Assembly (NCBI RefSeq): GCF_000215085.1
Contig: NC_015589.1
Location: 3,360,120-3,424,119 of the forward strand
Direction: 5' to 3'
Length of the DNA: 64,000 bases
DNA from: Desulforamulus ruminis DSM 2154
Lineage (GTDB): Bacteria > Bacillota > Desulfotomaculia > Desulfotomaculales > Desulfotomaculaceae
Positions 23,526-31,156 of the stretch are shown one piece after another. The notes under the pieces were generated by a model. It worked only from the letters and a program-made list of their open reading frames with translations. It was not told the DNA's origin and did no database searches. Every line of letters starts with the position of its first letter. The stretch's first letter is position 1. Position numbers and translations under genes: made by a program.

Positions 23526-25556
23526 CTAATCCCTGGCCGTAAATCCCGAGTGAATGGTCCGGTCGTTCAGTTCCGCCACCTTAGCGTCGTTGAACCGGTC
23601 CACCGTGCTGAGATAACCGGTAATACGGCGAACCCGGCGAATCTCGGGGGATTCGCAACGGGGGCAATGATCTTCATTAATCACCCCGGTAACGCTGCAA
23701 GAAGTGCAATAATCCACCGGGAAGTTTATGGCCGCATAACCCATGTCGCTGGCCCGCATATGCTTAATAATGGCCTCCACAGCTTCGGGGTTGTGCAGGG
23801 GCGGCGAAGCCATTTCCACATAACTGATATGCCCGGCATTGCAATACTTGTGATAGAGCCCTTCCAGTGAAATCTTATCAAAGATCCCCACCGGAAAACC
23901 CACCGGGATATGGAAGGAGTTGGTGTAATAGGCTTTGTCGGTAACCCCGGGAATAATCCCAAACTCCTTACGATCCAGCTTGGCGAATCTGCCGGATACG
24001 CTTTCCGCCGGAGTTGCCAGCAAGGTAAAGTTCAAATCATATTTTTCCCCGGCCTCATCCACTTTACGGCGGAGATATTCCACAATCTGCAGTCCCAGAG
24101 CTTGAGATTCCTCGCTTTGACCGTGGTGCTCCCCGGTCAGGGCCACCAAGGCCTCGGCTAGACCGATAAAACCCGGTGAAAGGGTGCCGTGTTTGATTAC
24201 TTCTTCAATGGAGTCGGCGGGCTTTAAGCCCTGAGAACCTAAATACAAGCCCTGGCCCATAACAAAGGGCATATCCCGAACTTTTAATTTGGCCTGAACC
24301 ACAAAACGATGATATAACTGCCGGCAAGTTAAATCCAGCGTCTCATCCAGCAGGCGGTAAAACTGATCAAGATTCCGTTCTGCTTTAATGGCAATCCGGG
24401 GCAGATTAATGGTGGTGAAGGAAAGATTGCCCCGTCCGTCGGTCACAGCCGGGCCCTTGCGGTTGGCGATAACCCGGGTGCGGCAACCCATGTAGCCTAC
24501 CTCGTCGCCAAACTCGTCGTTAAAAGAAGAATCCATAAAGCTAAAGGTTGGATTCAGACGCTTGGAAGAAACTCGAATGGCTAACTGAAGCAAATCATAG
24601 TTCGGGTCTCCGGGGTTCAGGTTAATTCCTTCTCGGATACGGAAGATAATATTCGGAAAAATGGGGTTTTCTCCCCGGCCCAAACCGGCTTCATAGGCCA
24701 GCAGCAGGTTTTTGGTAACCCGGCGGGCCGCCTCGGAGGTTTCGGTGCCCAGGTTTAGGCTGGAGAAGGGGACCTGGGCCCCGGCCCGGCTATGCATGGA
24801 ATTCAGATTATAAATCAACGCTTCCATGGCCTGATAGGTCTCATGGTCGTCGGCATCCTCCACAAAGGGCGCCACATCCCGGTCAAAGAAAGCAAAGGAC
24901 TGCCCGCCGTGCATGTCGTTCTGGGAGCTCTGCAGAATAATGGCGGCCAGGGCCGTGGCCGAAGTAGGCCGCTTGGGCGGCCGGATATAACCGTGACCGG
25001 TATTAAATCCTTCCTTTAATAGTCTTCCCAGAGGAATCTGGATGCAAGTGAGGGTTTTCCCATAAAAATCCAGGTCATGAATATGTAAGTCTCCCCGGGC
25101 ATGGGCCTGAGACATTTCTTCAGGAATTAAGCGGGTCAGATAATACTTTTTGCTGGCAGCACTGGCGATTTGCAGCATTTTGGCTGAAGGGGAGTTGGAA
25201 ATATTGGCATTTTCCCGGTTGGGTTCTTCCAGAATCTCCTCCACCGCATCCATTAGATCGCTTCTGGCATCCCTTAGGCGTGTACGGCGGTTGCGGTATA
25301 AAATATAGGCCTTGGCGGTACGGGCATGGCCGGTTTCAATGAGCACCTTCTCCACCATGTCCTGAACTTCTTCCACACCAAAAATATGACCGTTATAACG
25401 CTTTTTAAGCATTTTTAAAACTTCCAAGGTCAGCTCCATCGCTGTTTGACGGTCTTCCCCGCCTACCGCCTTGGCTGCTTTAAAAATGGCCTCGGTAATT
25501 TTCGTTTCATCAAAGGCTGTTTCCCTGCCATCCCTTTTGCGAATACTTTTAAACAT
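23526..25556 (-). CDS. nrdD: Anaerobic (class III) ribonucleoside-triphosphate reductase NrdD
   Basis: A 676-residue glycyl-radical reductase that makes dNTPs without oxygen. An N-terminal ATP-cone (SIRKRDGRETAFDETKI) for allosteric control is followed by the catalytic barrel (YMGCRTRVIANRKGP, GNLSFTTINLPRIA). Near the C-terminus a CTSC...CPRC zinc site lies about 15 residues before the glycyl-radical loop RRITGYLSTVDRFND. The ATG at 25556 with AGGAGG eight bases upstream is preferred; the frame open further upstream overlaps nrdR. Confidence 0.95.
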   Translation of the reverse strand: MFKSIRKRDGRETAFDETKITEAIFKAAKAVGGEDRQTAMELTLEVLKMLKKRYNGHIFGVEEVQDMVEKVLIETGHARTAKAYILYRNRRTRLRDARSDLMDAVEEILEEPNRENANISNSPSAKMLQIASAASKKYYLTRLIPEEMSQAHARGDLHIHDLDFYGKTLTCIQIPLGRLLKEGFNTGHGYIRPPKRPTSATALAAIILQSSQNDMHGGQSFAFFDRDVAPFVEDADDHETYQAMEALIYNLNSMHSRAGAQVPFSSLNLGTETSEAARRVTKNLLLAYEAGLGRGENPIFPNIIFRIREGINLNPGDPNYDLLQLAIRVSSKRLNPTFSFMDSSFNDEFGDEVGYMGCRTRVIANRKGPAVTDGRGNLSFTTINLPRIAIKAERNLDQFYRLLDETLDLTCRQLYHRFVVQAKLKVRDMPFVMGQGLYLGSQGLKPADSIEEVIKHGTLSPGFIGLAEALVALTGEHHGQSEESQALGLQIVEYLRRKVDEAGEKYDLNFTLLATPAESVSGRFAKLDRKEFGIIPGVTDKAYYTNSFHIPVGFPVGIFDKISLEGLYHKYCNAGHISYVEMASPPLHNPEAVEAIIKHMRASDMGYAAINFPVDYCTSCSVTGVINEDHCPRCESPEIRRVRRITGYLSTVDRFNDAKVAELNDRTIHSGFTARD

Positions 25557-25572
25557 CCATTGGGCCTCCTTT

Positions 25573-26034
25573 TTAGCTTTCCTTGCTTTGCAAAAGCTTC
25601 TCCACTTCCTGTAAAAAACTATAAATATCCCGGAACTGACGATATACCGAGGCAAATCGGACATAAGCCACCTCATCCAATTCCCTCAGCCGGCTCATAA
25701 CCAGTTCACCCACCGCTTGGCTGGGCACCTCCAGTTCCATGTTATTCCGCAATTCCCTCTCAATATAGTTAACCGTTTCTTCTAATTTTTGAACGGGAAC
25801 CGGTCTTTTTTCACAAGCTTTAATTAATCCGGCCAACAGCTTGCCCCTGTCAAAAACTTCCCGCCGCCCGTCTTTCTTCACTACCACCAACGGCAGCTCA
25901 TCTATCTTTTCATAGGTTGTAAAGCGTTTGCCACAATCCCCGCACTCTCTGCGGCGGCGAATACTATTGCCGTCATCGGCAGGTCTTGAATCCAAAACCC
26001 GGCTTTCCGGAAAACTGCAAAAAGGACAACGCAA
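25573..26034 (-). CDS. nrdR: Transcriptional regulator NrdR
   Basis: A 153-residue repressor of ribonucleotide reductase genes. The N-terminal zinc ribbon (LRCPFCSFPESRVLDSRPADDG...RRRRECGDCGKRFTTYEK, residues 1-45) is followed by an ATP-cone (about 50-140) that senses ATP/dATP. The TTG at 26034 gives the usual MRCPFC start and has AGGGGG about eight bases upstream, so the 22 extra upstream codons are dropped. It heads nrdR-nrdD-nrdG and has two NrdR boxes in its own promoter region, which indicates autoregulation of the operon. Confidence 0.95.
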   Translation of the reverse strand: MRCPFCSFPESRVLDSRPADDGNSIRRRRECGDCGKRFTTYEKIDELPLVVVKKDGRREVFDRGKLLAGLIKACEKRPVPVQKLEETVNYIERELRNNMELEVPSQAVGELVMSRLRELDEVAYVRFASVYRQFRDIYSFLQEVEKLLQSKES

Positions 26035-26064
26035 ATCTTCCACCCCCTGAAGAACTCCAGTTGC

Positions 26065-26112
26065 ACCCAAGATATTGTGGCAAAACAAATTATAGCCCAC
26101 TACATTTAGTGA
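26065..26112. promoter_or_regulatory. Tandem NrdR boxes upstream of nrdRDG
   Basis: Two 16-bp palindromic sites, ACCCAAGATATTGTGG (26065-26080) and CCACTACATTTAGTGA (26097-26112), are separated by 16 bp. This matches the known NrdR arrangement of two boxes of consensus acaCwATATmTwGtgt spaced 15-16 bp. They lie 31-78 bases upstream of the nrdR start. Confidence 0.82.
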
Positions 26113-26340
26113 GTCAAAGTCTATCTACGTAAAATTTACCAAAAAAAATTCGGGCAGGATGCCCCTCTCTTTCATTTACTCCGATTTTTAGCATTTAAAA
26201 AATTATCTGTTCCGTCCTGGACCGAGCATGACTAATTTTTTGCCGCAGATTGTATTTCCTTTATAAAATTTTTTTACATTAAAGCAAAGGGGTTGAGAAA
26301 TAACTAGAGTACATGACTATTATATAAGGACTGGTAAATA
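26113..26340. other. AT-rich intergenic region between divergent nrdR and spl
   Basis: This holds the divergent promoters and the ribosome site of the spore photoproduct lyase gene (AAGGA, before 26341). Apart from the NrdR boxes to its left, no further motif or small gene can be supported. Confidence 0.5.
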
Positions 26341-27399
26341 ATGGCAAACAAAACTTTAACCCCTTCCTCTGCACGAAACCTCTTCATTCCCAAAAGGGTT
26401 TTTATTGAACCCGCCGCCCTGGAGTATCCCCTGGGCCGTCAGTTGCAGGAGCACTTCCAGAGCGAAGGCATCCCCATTACCATTACCCCTTCCCATAACC
26501 GGGTTTCCGGGATTCCATCCAAAACCCCCCAGGAAGCCTTTCTGGAATCCAAACGCACACTGGTGATCGGCGTACGCCGGGGTAAAGAGTTTCAAACCTG
26601 TAAGCCCTCGGCACATTATCAGTTGCCGCTGGTTACCAGTTGCCCTGGAAAATGCGAATACTGCTATCTACTAACCAATCTGGGACGCAAACCCTACATT
26701 CGGATTTATGTGAACCTTGAAGAAATTCTGGACCGGGCCCAGGCCTATATTCAGGAGCATTTGCCCAGGGAAACCCTCTTTGAAGGAGCCGCCACTTCCG
26801 ATCCCATTCCCGTTGAGCGGTATACCGGCGCCCTGAAAAAGGCCATTGAATTCTTTGGCCGGCAGGAGCATGCCCGGTTTCGTTTTGTAACCAAATTTAC
26901 CGATGTGGTCTCCCTTTTGGATGCCCGGCATAACGGGCGTACCCGCTTCCGCTTCAGTCTCAACGCCCAGCCGGTCATTGAAAGGTTCGAGCATGGAACA
27001 CCCTCCATGGGGGAAAGGGTGGCGGCAGCAGGCAAGGCAGCCCGGGCCGGGTATCCTCTGGGCTTTTTAGTGGCGCCCATTGTCCTTTATGAAGGCTGGC
27101 AGGAGGGCTACCAGGAGCTTTTCGCCCAATTGCAGCAAGTACTAAATCCGTCCTCCCAAAAGGACCTGACCTTTGAACTCATTACCCACCGGTTTACCCA
27201 GCGGGCTAAAAACAACATCCTGGAAGTTTTCCCGGGCACCCAACTGGACCTGAATGAGCAAGCCCGGCAATTTAAATACGGGCAGTTTGGTTACGGCAAA
27301 TATGTCTATCCCAAGGAGAAAATGGCCCAGATTAAAGAGGTAATGGAAGGTTTGGTCCATCAATACTTTCCGTCCGCCAAAGTAGCCTATCTGGTATAA
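26341..27399 (+). CDS. splB: Spore photoproduct lyase
   Basis: A 352-residue radical-SAM DNA repair enzyme that reverses 5-thyminyl-5,6-dihydrothymine in UV-damaged spore DNA. The Cys cluster is VTSCPGKCEYCYL (Cys101, 105, 108; CxxxCxxC). Homology runs to the C-terminus (FVTKFTDVVSLLDARHNGRTRFRFSLN, AGYPLGFLVAPIVLYEGWQEGY, FELITHRFT, YGKYVYPKE). At the place where Bacillus has the H-donor Cys141 (SCTSD) this protein has AATSD, so that Cys is Ala. A Cys occurs instead at 87 (FQTCKPSAHYQ), where Bacillus has Ser. It is a single gene with no splA. Confidence 0.93.
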   Translation: MANKTLTPSSARNLFIPKRVFIEPAALEYPLGRQLQEHFQSEGIPITITPSHNRVSGIPSKTPQEAFLESKRTLVIGVRRGKEFQTCKPSAHYQLPLVTSCPGKCEYCYLLTNLGRKPYIRIYVNLEEILDRAQAYIQEHLPRETLFEGAATSDPIPVERYTGALKKAIEFFGRQEHARFRFVTKFTDVVSLLDARHNGRTRFRFSLNAQPVIERFEHGTPSMGERVAAAGKAARAGYPLGFLVAPIVLYEGWQEGYQELFAQLQQVLNPSSQKDLTFELITHRFTQRAKNNILEVFPGTQLDLNEQARQFKYGQFGYGKYVYPKEKMAQIKEVMEGLVHQYFPSAKVAYLV

Positions 27400-27490
27400 A
27401 GGTCGGAAAGCCCAAAGAGCGGGGATATGGCAAAAGGAACACGAAAGGATCCCATTGCGCAGCCCCCTAATTTCCAAAAGATCAAAAGAG

Positions 27491-27592
27491 AATAGAACAC
27501 GATTTTGCGGATTCTTACGGATTCCCACGGATTTTAAATTTTTATTTAAAATCCGCGTAAATCCGTATTATCCGTAAAATCCGTGTTCTATT
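27491..27592. repeat. ATCCG-rich palindromic intergenic repeat, family 2, copy A
   Basis: Arms of about 48 bp form a near-perfect inverted repeat: AATAGAACACGATTTTGCGG at the left pairs with the right arm ending CCGTGTTCTATT, around an AT-rich centre. Each arm has CGGATT units at a 10-11 bp step. It lies between convergent splB and lutB and could end transcription from both sides. A related copy is at 55986-56078. Confidence 0.85.
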
Positions 27593-27637
27593 TTATTCGT
27601 TATTTTATTATCGGTTTTTTGGCGCTTTTATTAAGTT

Positions 27638-29782
27638 TTATTCTTTTAGGGCTTCGGCCAGCAATTCGGCGGTGTGCTTCACGGTCATCCGGTCGCCCTG
27701 GGCATCCAGGCCGCCGGAGATCTGCATTTTACAGCCGGGGCAATCCAGGGCCAGTATCTCCGCTCCGCTAGCTTTGGTATTGGTAATCTTTTTATCCAAA
27801 ATGGCTTTGGAGATTTCCGGCATCTTGATAGAGTAGGACCCGCCAAAGCCGCAGCATTCATCGCAGCCCTTCATTTCCACCAGCTTGACCCCGGCTTTGG
27901 TCAACAGTTCCCGGGGCTCCTGCCAAACCCCCAGAGCCCGCTTCATATGACAGGAATCGTGATAGGTGACGGAGGAAAATAATTTATTAAACTGAAGGTC
28001 TTTTCCCTGCCGGGCCACAAAGGTGGGAAAGTCAACCACTTTGGCGGCAAGCTTCTCAGCCCGCTCTTTCCAGGCGGGATCATCCTTCAGGTGATCAACA
28101 TAGTGATGCTTTAATACTTCCACACAGGTGGGGCACAGGGAAAGAATATAATCCACCTGTTCTTTTTCAAAGGCCTCAATATTTTGCTTGGCCAGTATCA
28201 CGGCAACTTCCGGGGCGCCCATTTGGCTGGCGGGAATGCCGCAGCAGCTTTGCTCCGCAGGGAAAACAATCTCCATGCCCATCTTATGCAAAATTTTATA
28301 GGCTGCTTCCCCCTGCTCCGGGTAAACAAAGTCTCCCAGACAGCCGGCAAAGAACCCCACCCGGGCTTTCGCTTTACCCTCCGGCACAGAATGTCCCACT
28401 TTGTCCCGCAGGGGAGTGGCGGCTACCGACGGCAAACTGCGGCCCTCGGTGAGGCCGGAGAAAAACAAGGGCAGGTGACGAATCATGTTGCCCTTCACAA
28501 AGGGCTTTTGGGCTAGGGAAGCGGTTCGGATTAAAGAGTGGAACAGCCTGCGGTTGGTTAGGACCTTTTCCAGAATTAGTTTCTGACCGGTGGGCAGGCC
28601 TTCTTTTTTAACGGTTCTGCGGCGCAGCTCCACAATCAAACTGGGCAGATCAATCTTACCGGGACAGAAGGCCTTGCAGCGCTCGCAACGCAGGCAAAGA
28701 TTCTGCAATTCGCCGGCTTTATCAAAGCTATTGAGGAAAGCGGTAAGAATGGTTCCGATCCCCCCGGTATAGACATCCCCGTATACATGACCGCCCACCT
28801 GCTGAAATACCGGACATACATTCAAACAGGAAGCGCAGCGGATGCATTGCAAGGCCTGTTTAAACACCGGGTCATTGCGCATCTCGGTACGGCCGTTGTC
28901 CAGCAGCACAATGTGCATTTCCTTCTGTTCAATGAGTTCGCCGTCCAGGTCAATGGCCGCAGTAGGACCGGTCATCATGGTTACATAGCTGGTTAACTTC
29001 TGGCCGGTGGCACTGCGGGGCAATGCCTCCAGAATAGGGCCCACGTCCTGGAACCGGGCCACCAGCTTTTCCAGGCCCACCAAAACCACATGAACCGGAG
29101 GAACGGTGGTAGTAAGACGGCCGTTTCCTTCATTGGTGCACATAACAATGGTGCCGGTTTCAGCCACCGCAATATTGGCGCCGGAAATACCCATTTCCGC
29201 CCGCAGGAACTTGTTGCGCAGGTTTTCCCTGGCTACCTTGACCAGTTTGGGAATATCGGGCTCCAGGTCTTCCTGCACTTCTTTGGAAAAGATTTCGGCC
29301 ACCTCGCCACGGGTCATATGAATGGCGGGCATAACCATGTGGGAGGGACGCTGTCCGCAGAGCTGAATAATCCATTCGCCTAAATCCGATTCCGCTACCT
29401 CTGGAATTCCCTGTTCCAGAAGGTACTCATTCAGGTGAATCTCTTCCGAGGCCATGGATTTAGACTTAATAATGGTTTTTACGTTATGCTTCTTGGCGAT
29501 TTGGCCAATGTACTCTTTTGCTTCCCGGGCTGTTTTGGCCCGAAATACAATGGCACCGTTCTTTTCCGCCTGAGCGGCGAACTGGTCCGCCAATTCATCC
29601 ATCCGTTCTGCGGCAGAACGCTTAATCTCACTAATCTGCTCCCGGATGACTTCAAAGTCCTTGCCTTCGTAAGCCTTTTCACGGGAGGCCGGATAGGCCT
29701 CCCCAAAGCGGCCCAGAGCGCCCTTCAAATTGTCGTTTTGGAGGGCGGATTGAATATTTTGCTTTAAATTTTGCGCAGCCAT
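27638..29782 (-). CDS. Lactate utilization iron-sulfur protein, LutB-LutA fusion
   Basis: A 714-residue fusion. Residues 1-310 are the LUD domain of LutB (GEVAEIF, ANIAVAETGTIVMCTNEGNGRL). Two 4Fe-4S motifs follow (CIRCASCLNVCP near 320; CLRCERCKAFCPG near 370). About 470-714 is a LutA-like part with two CCG cysteine-rich domains (SCCGIPASQMG, CDECCGFGGSYS) as in heterodisulfide reductase. In Bacillus LutA and LutB are separate subunits; a fused form is known in Desulfovibrio-type lactate dehydrogenases. It would carry electrons from L-lactate oxidation to the quinone pool or other carriers. It is co-transcribed with the lutC-like gene upstream. Confidence 0.9.
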   Translation of the reverse strand: MAAQNLKQNIQSALQNDNLKGALGRFGEAYPASREKAYEGKDFEVIREQISEIKRSAAERMDELADQFAAQAEKNGAIVFRAKTAREAKEYIGQIAKKHNVKTIIKSKSMASEEIHLNEYLLEQGIPEVAESDLGEWIIQLCGQRPSHMVMPAIHMTRGEVAEIFSKEVQEDLEPDIPKLVKVARENLRNKFLRAEMGISGANIAVAETGTIVMCTNEGNGRLTTTVPPVHVVLVGLEKLVARFQDVGPILEALPRSATGQKLTSYVTMMTGPTAAIDLDGELIEQKEMHIVLLDNGRTEMRNDPVFKQALQCIRCASCLNVCPVFQQVGGHVYGDVYTGGIGTILTAFLNSFDKAGELQNLCLRCERCKAFCPGKIDLPSLIVELRRRTVKKEGLPTGQKLILEKVLTNRRLFHSLIRTASLAQKPFVKGNMIRHLPLFFSGLTEGRSLPSVAATPLRDKVGHSVPEGKAKARVGFFAGCLGDFVYPEQGEAAYKILHKMGMEIVFPAEQSCCGIPASQMGAPEVAVILAKQNIEAFEKEQVDYILSLCPTCVEVLKHHYVDHLKDDPAWKERAEKLAAKVVDFPTFVARQGKDLQFNKLFSSVTYHDSCHMKRALGVWQEPRELLTKAGVKLVEMKGCDECCGFGGSYSIKMPEISKAILDKKITNTKASGAEILALDCPGCKMQISGGLDAQGDRMTVKHTAELLAEALKE

Positions 29783-29797
29783 TTGTTTGTTCCCCTC

Positions 29798-30364
29798 CTA
29801 GTCAATAAATAGAATAATGAGCCTTTCCGGACCGTGCACGCCAATGGTCAATACCCGTTCAATATCCGCGGTCCGGCTGGGGCCGCTGACAAAAGTTAAA
29901 TAACGAGGGAGTTGGCCCAGTTTTTCATTATATACGGCAATGGCATCCAACAAAGTGGGTAACAGGTTTTTGGTGGGTACAACCGCCAGATGAACCGGAG
30001 GAAGGATGGATACCATGCGGCTTTCAATACTGGTGGCATTGCCCACCAGGGTCCCGATTTCGGCGATTCCGTACTGCAGCTCGGAAATGCCCAAGCCCGC
30101 ATCGGCAGCGTGCTCCCGCAGTTGGTTATTTCTCATTTCTGCTCCGGCACTCTTGGCCATCTCTTTTAGATCCAGGGCATCAACCAGCGGAGAAGAAGCA
30201 AACACCACCTTTTCAATTGCCAGTTCACCAATGAGTTTGCTAACCAACTGACGAGCCTCATTGACATTGGCAGCCCGGTGAACCTCTGCGGACAACGCCC
30301 CGGCTTTTTCTTTAAACTCCTGGTACAGCGCATCCACAGGATTGTTTGCCAGTACAACACTCAT
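29798..30364 (-). CDS. lutC: Lactate utilization protein C (LUD domain)
   Basis: A 188-residue LUD-domain protein. The family signatures AEIGTLVGNAT, ILPPVHLAVVPTKNLLPTL and SGPSRTADIE...GVHGPERL are present. LutC belongs to the L-lactate oxidising LutABC complex. The ATG at 30364 has AGAGGTG seven bases upstream; the longer frame to 30430 is not used. First gene of the lut operon, preceded by a promoter that overlaps two palindromic operators. No lactate permease or D-lactate dehydrogenase gene is present in the window. Confidence 0.92.
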   Translation of the reverse strand: MSVVLANNPVDALYQEFKEKAGALSAEVHRAANVNEARQLVSKLIGELAIEKVVFASSPLVDALDLKEMAKSAGAEMRNNQLREHAADAGLGISELQYGIAEIGTLVGNATSIESRMVSILPPVHLAVVPTKNLLPTLLDAIAVYNEKLGQLPRYLTFVSGPSRTADIERVLTIGVHGPERLIILFID

Positions 30365-30480
30365 GTCAAACACCTCTTTATGATTATTTGGAAAAGTTAT
30401 TTCTAAATTAATAATTGAATACTCAGGCAATGGCTTTTAAACTTTTTTATTTCATGTTTTTTGCCACAAAAAGTGAGGTT

Positions 30481-30497
30481 TGATGGTATGACCATCA
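30481..30497. promoter_or_regulatory. Operator 1 of the lut operon (GntR/FadR-type palindrome)
   Basis: TGATGGTATGACCATCA has 7-bp arms around ATG. The TGGT...ACCA core is typical of FadR-subfamily GntR regulators such as LldR. It lies just downstream of the -10 candidate of the lut promoter. No GntR gene is in the window. Confidence 0.72.
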
Positions 30498-30498
30498 T

Positions 30499-30527
30499 CT
30501 TATAATTTTTTGGGTATGATGGTCATA
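30499..30527 (-). promoter_or_regulatory. Probable lut promoter
   Basis: On the minus strand TATGAC (30522-30527) and TATAAG (30499-30504) are separated by 17 bases, fitting a sigma-A promoter with a weak -35. Operator 2 covers the -35 and operator 1 follows the -10, as expected for repression. Confidence 0.5.
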
Positions 30528-30530
30528 CCC
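30512..30530. promoter_or_regulatory. Operator 2 of the lut operon
   Basis: GGGTATGATGGTCATACCC is a perfect palindrome with 8-bp arms around TGG and contains the same GGTCATAC/GTATGAxx elements as operator 1. It overlaps the -35 candidate. Confidence 0.72.
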
Positions 30531-30769
30531 TTTGTTGTTTTAAAAAAATTTTGTATTTTCGCTAACTAAAAATATTATATATTTGAATTTAGTATATAAA
30601 ATATTTTGACAAAATGCAATATCCTTTCATTTCCGCTCTCCGGAAAGCGGAACGCATAAAAAACCGCAGCAGATGTCCGCCCGCTGCATTGTTACTGGCT
30701 AAAATTTTACTCTTTCTGAAATGATTCTCTTTTCTTGCCAATTCGTTTATAAAGGCTGTGCCCTTTCCT
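30531..30769. other. AT-rich intergenic region between lut promoter and ymxH
   Basis: No gene is visible. One hairpin TTCCGCT/AGCGGAA (30631-30652) lies downstream of ymxH but lacks a T tract, so it is a weak terminator candidate at best. Confidence 0.4.
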
Positions 30770-31039
30770 TTAATACCTGTAAGTCTCATCCTTGGCATGA
30801 TGATAGGGCGGCAACTCCACCAGGATGACGTCCATGCCGATTTTCTTGATCTTCTCCCAGGGCACAACCACCTCATCCTCCCTGCCGAAGAGTCCCAAAA
30901 AGCGTCCTTGTCCAGGCAAAATAATGGCGGCAATCCGACCCGCTTCCAAATCTATATCAATGTCCTTAATTAACCCCAGTCTCCTGCCGTCCATGACGTT
31001 AACCACTTCTCTTGCCCGCAGGTCAGAAATCTTTAACAA
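30770..31039 (-). CDS. YlmC/YmxH-family sporulation protein (PRC-barrel)
   Basis: An 89-residue PRC-barrel protein: LKISDLRAREVVNVMDGRRLGLIKDIDID, AIILPGQGRFLGLFGREDEVVVPWEKIKKIGMDVILVEL, cited by region (2-80). The family is conserved in spore formers, where one paralogue affects sporulation; the molecular role is unclear. The TTG at 31039 follows AGGGGG by eight bases. The ATG at 31108 is rejected because it lies within the sigG terminator hairpin. Position behind sigG is the classical one. Confidence 0.9.
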   Translation of the reverse strand: MLKISDLRAREVVNVMDGRRLGLIKDIDIDLEAGRIAAIILPGQGRFLGLFGREDEVVVPWEKIKKIGMDVILVELPPYHHAKDETYRY

Positions 31040-31092
31040 ATGTGCCACCCCCTCACTGTCATGTATATGCGCACCGGACTCTTTTCTATACA

Positions 31093-31121
31093 AAAAAATA
31101 GGGTTCATAACCCTATTTTTT
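31093..31121 (-). terminator. Rho-independent terminator of sigG
   Basis: AAAATAGGGTT/AACCCTATTTT stem with CAT loop and T runs, 36 bases past the sigG stop codon. Confidence 0.88.
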
Positions 31122-31156
31122 GGACAAACATTCTGTAATCATTGAAGCTGCTTGCA

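Noticed and set aside
31040-31108. ATG at 31108 as the ymxH start
   Set aside because: The extra codons lie within the sigG terminator hairpin, and a TTG with a good ribosome site gives the normal family length.
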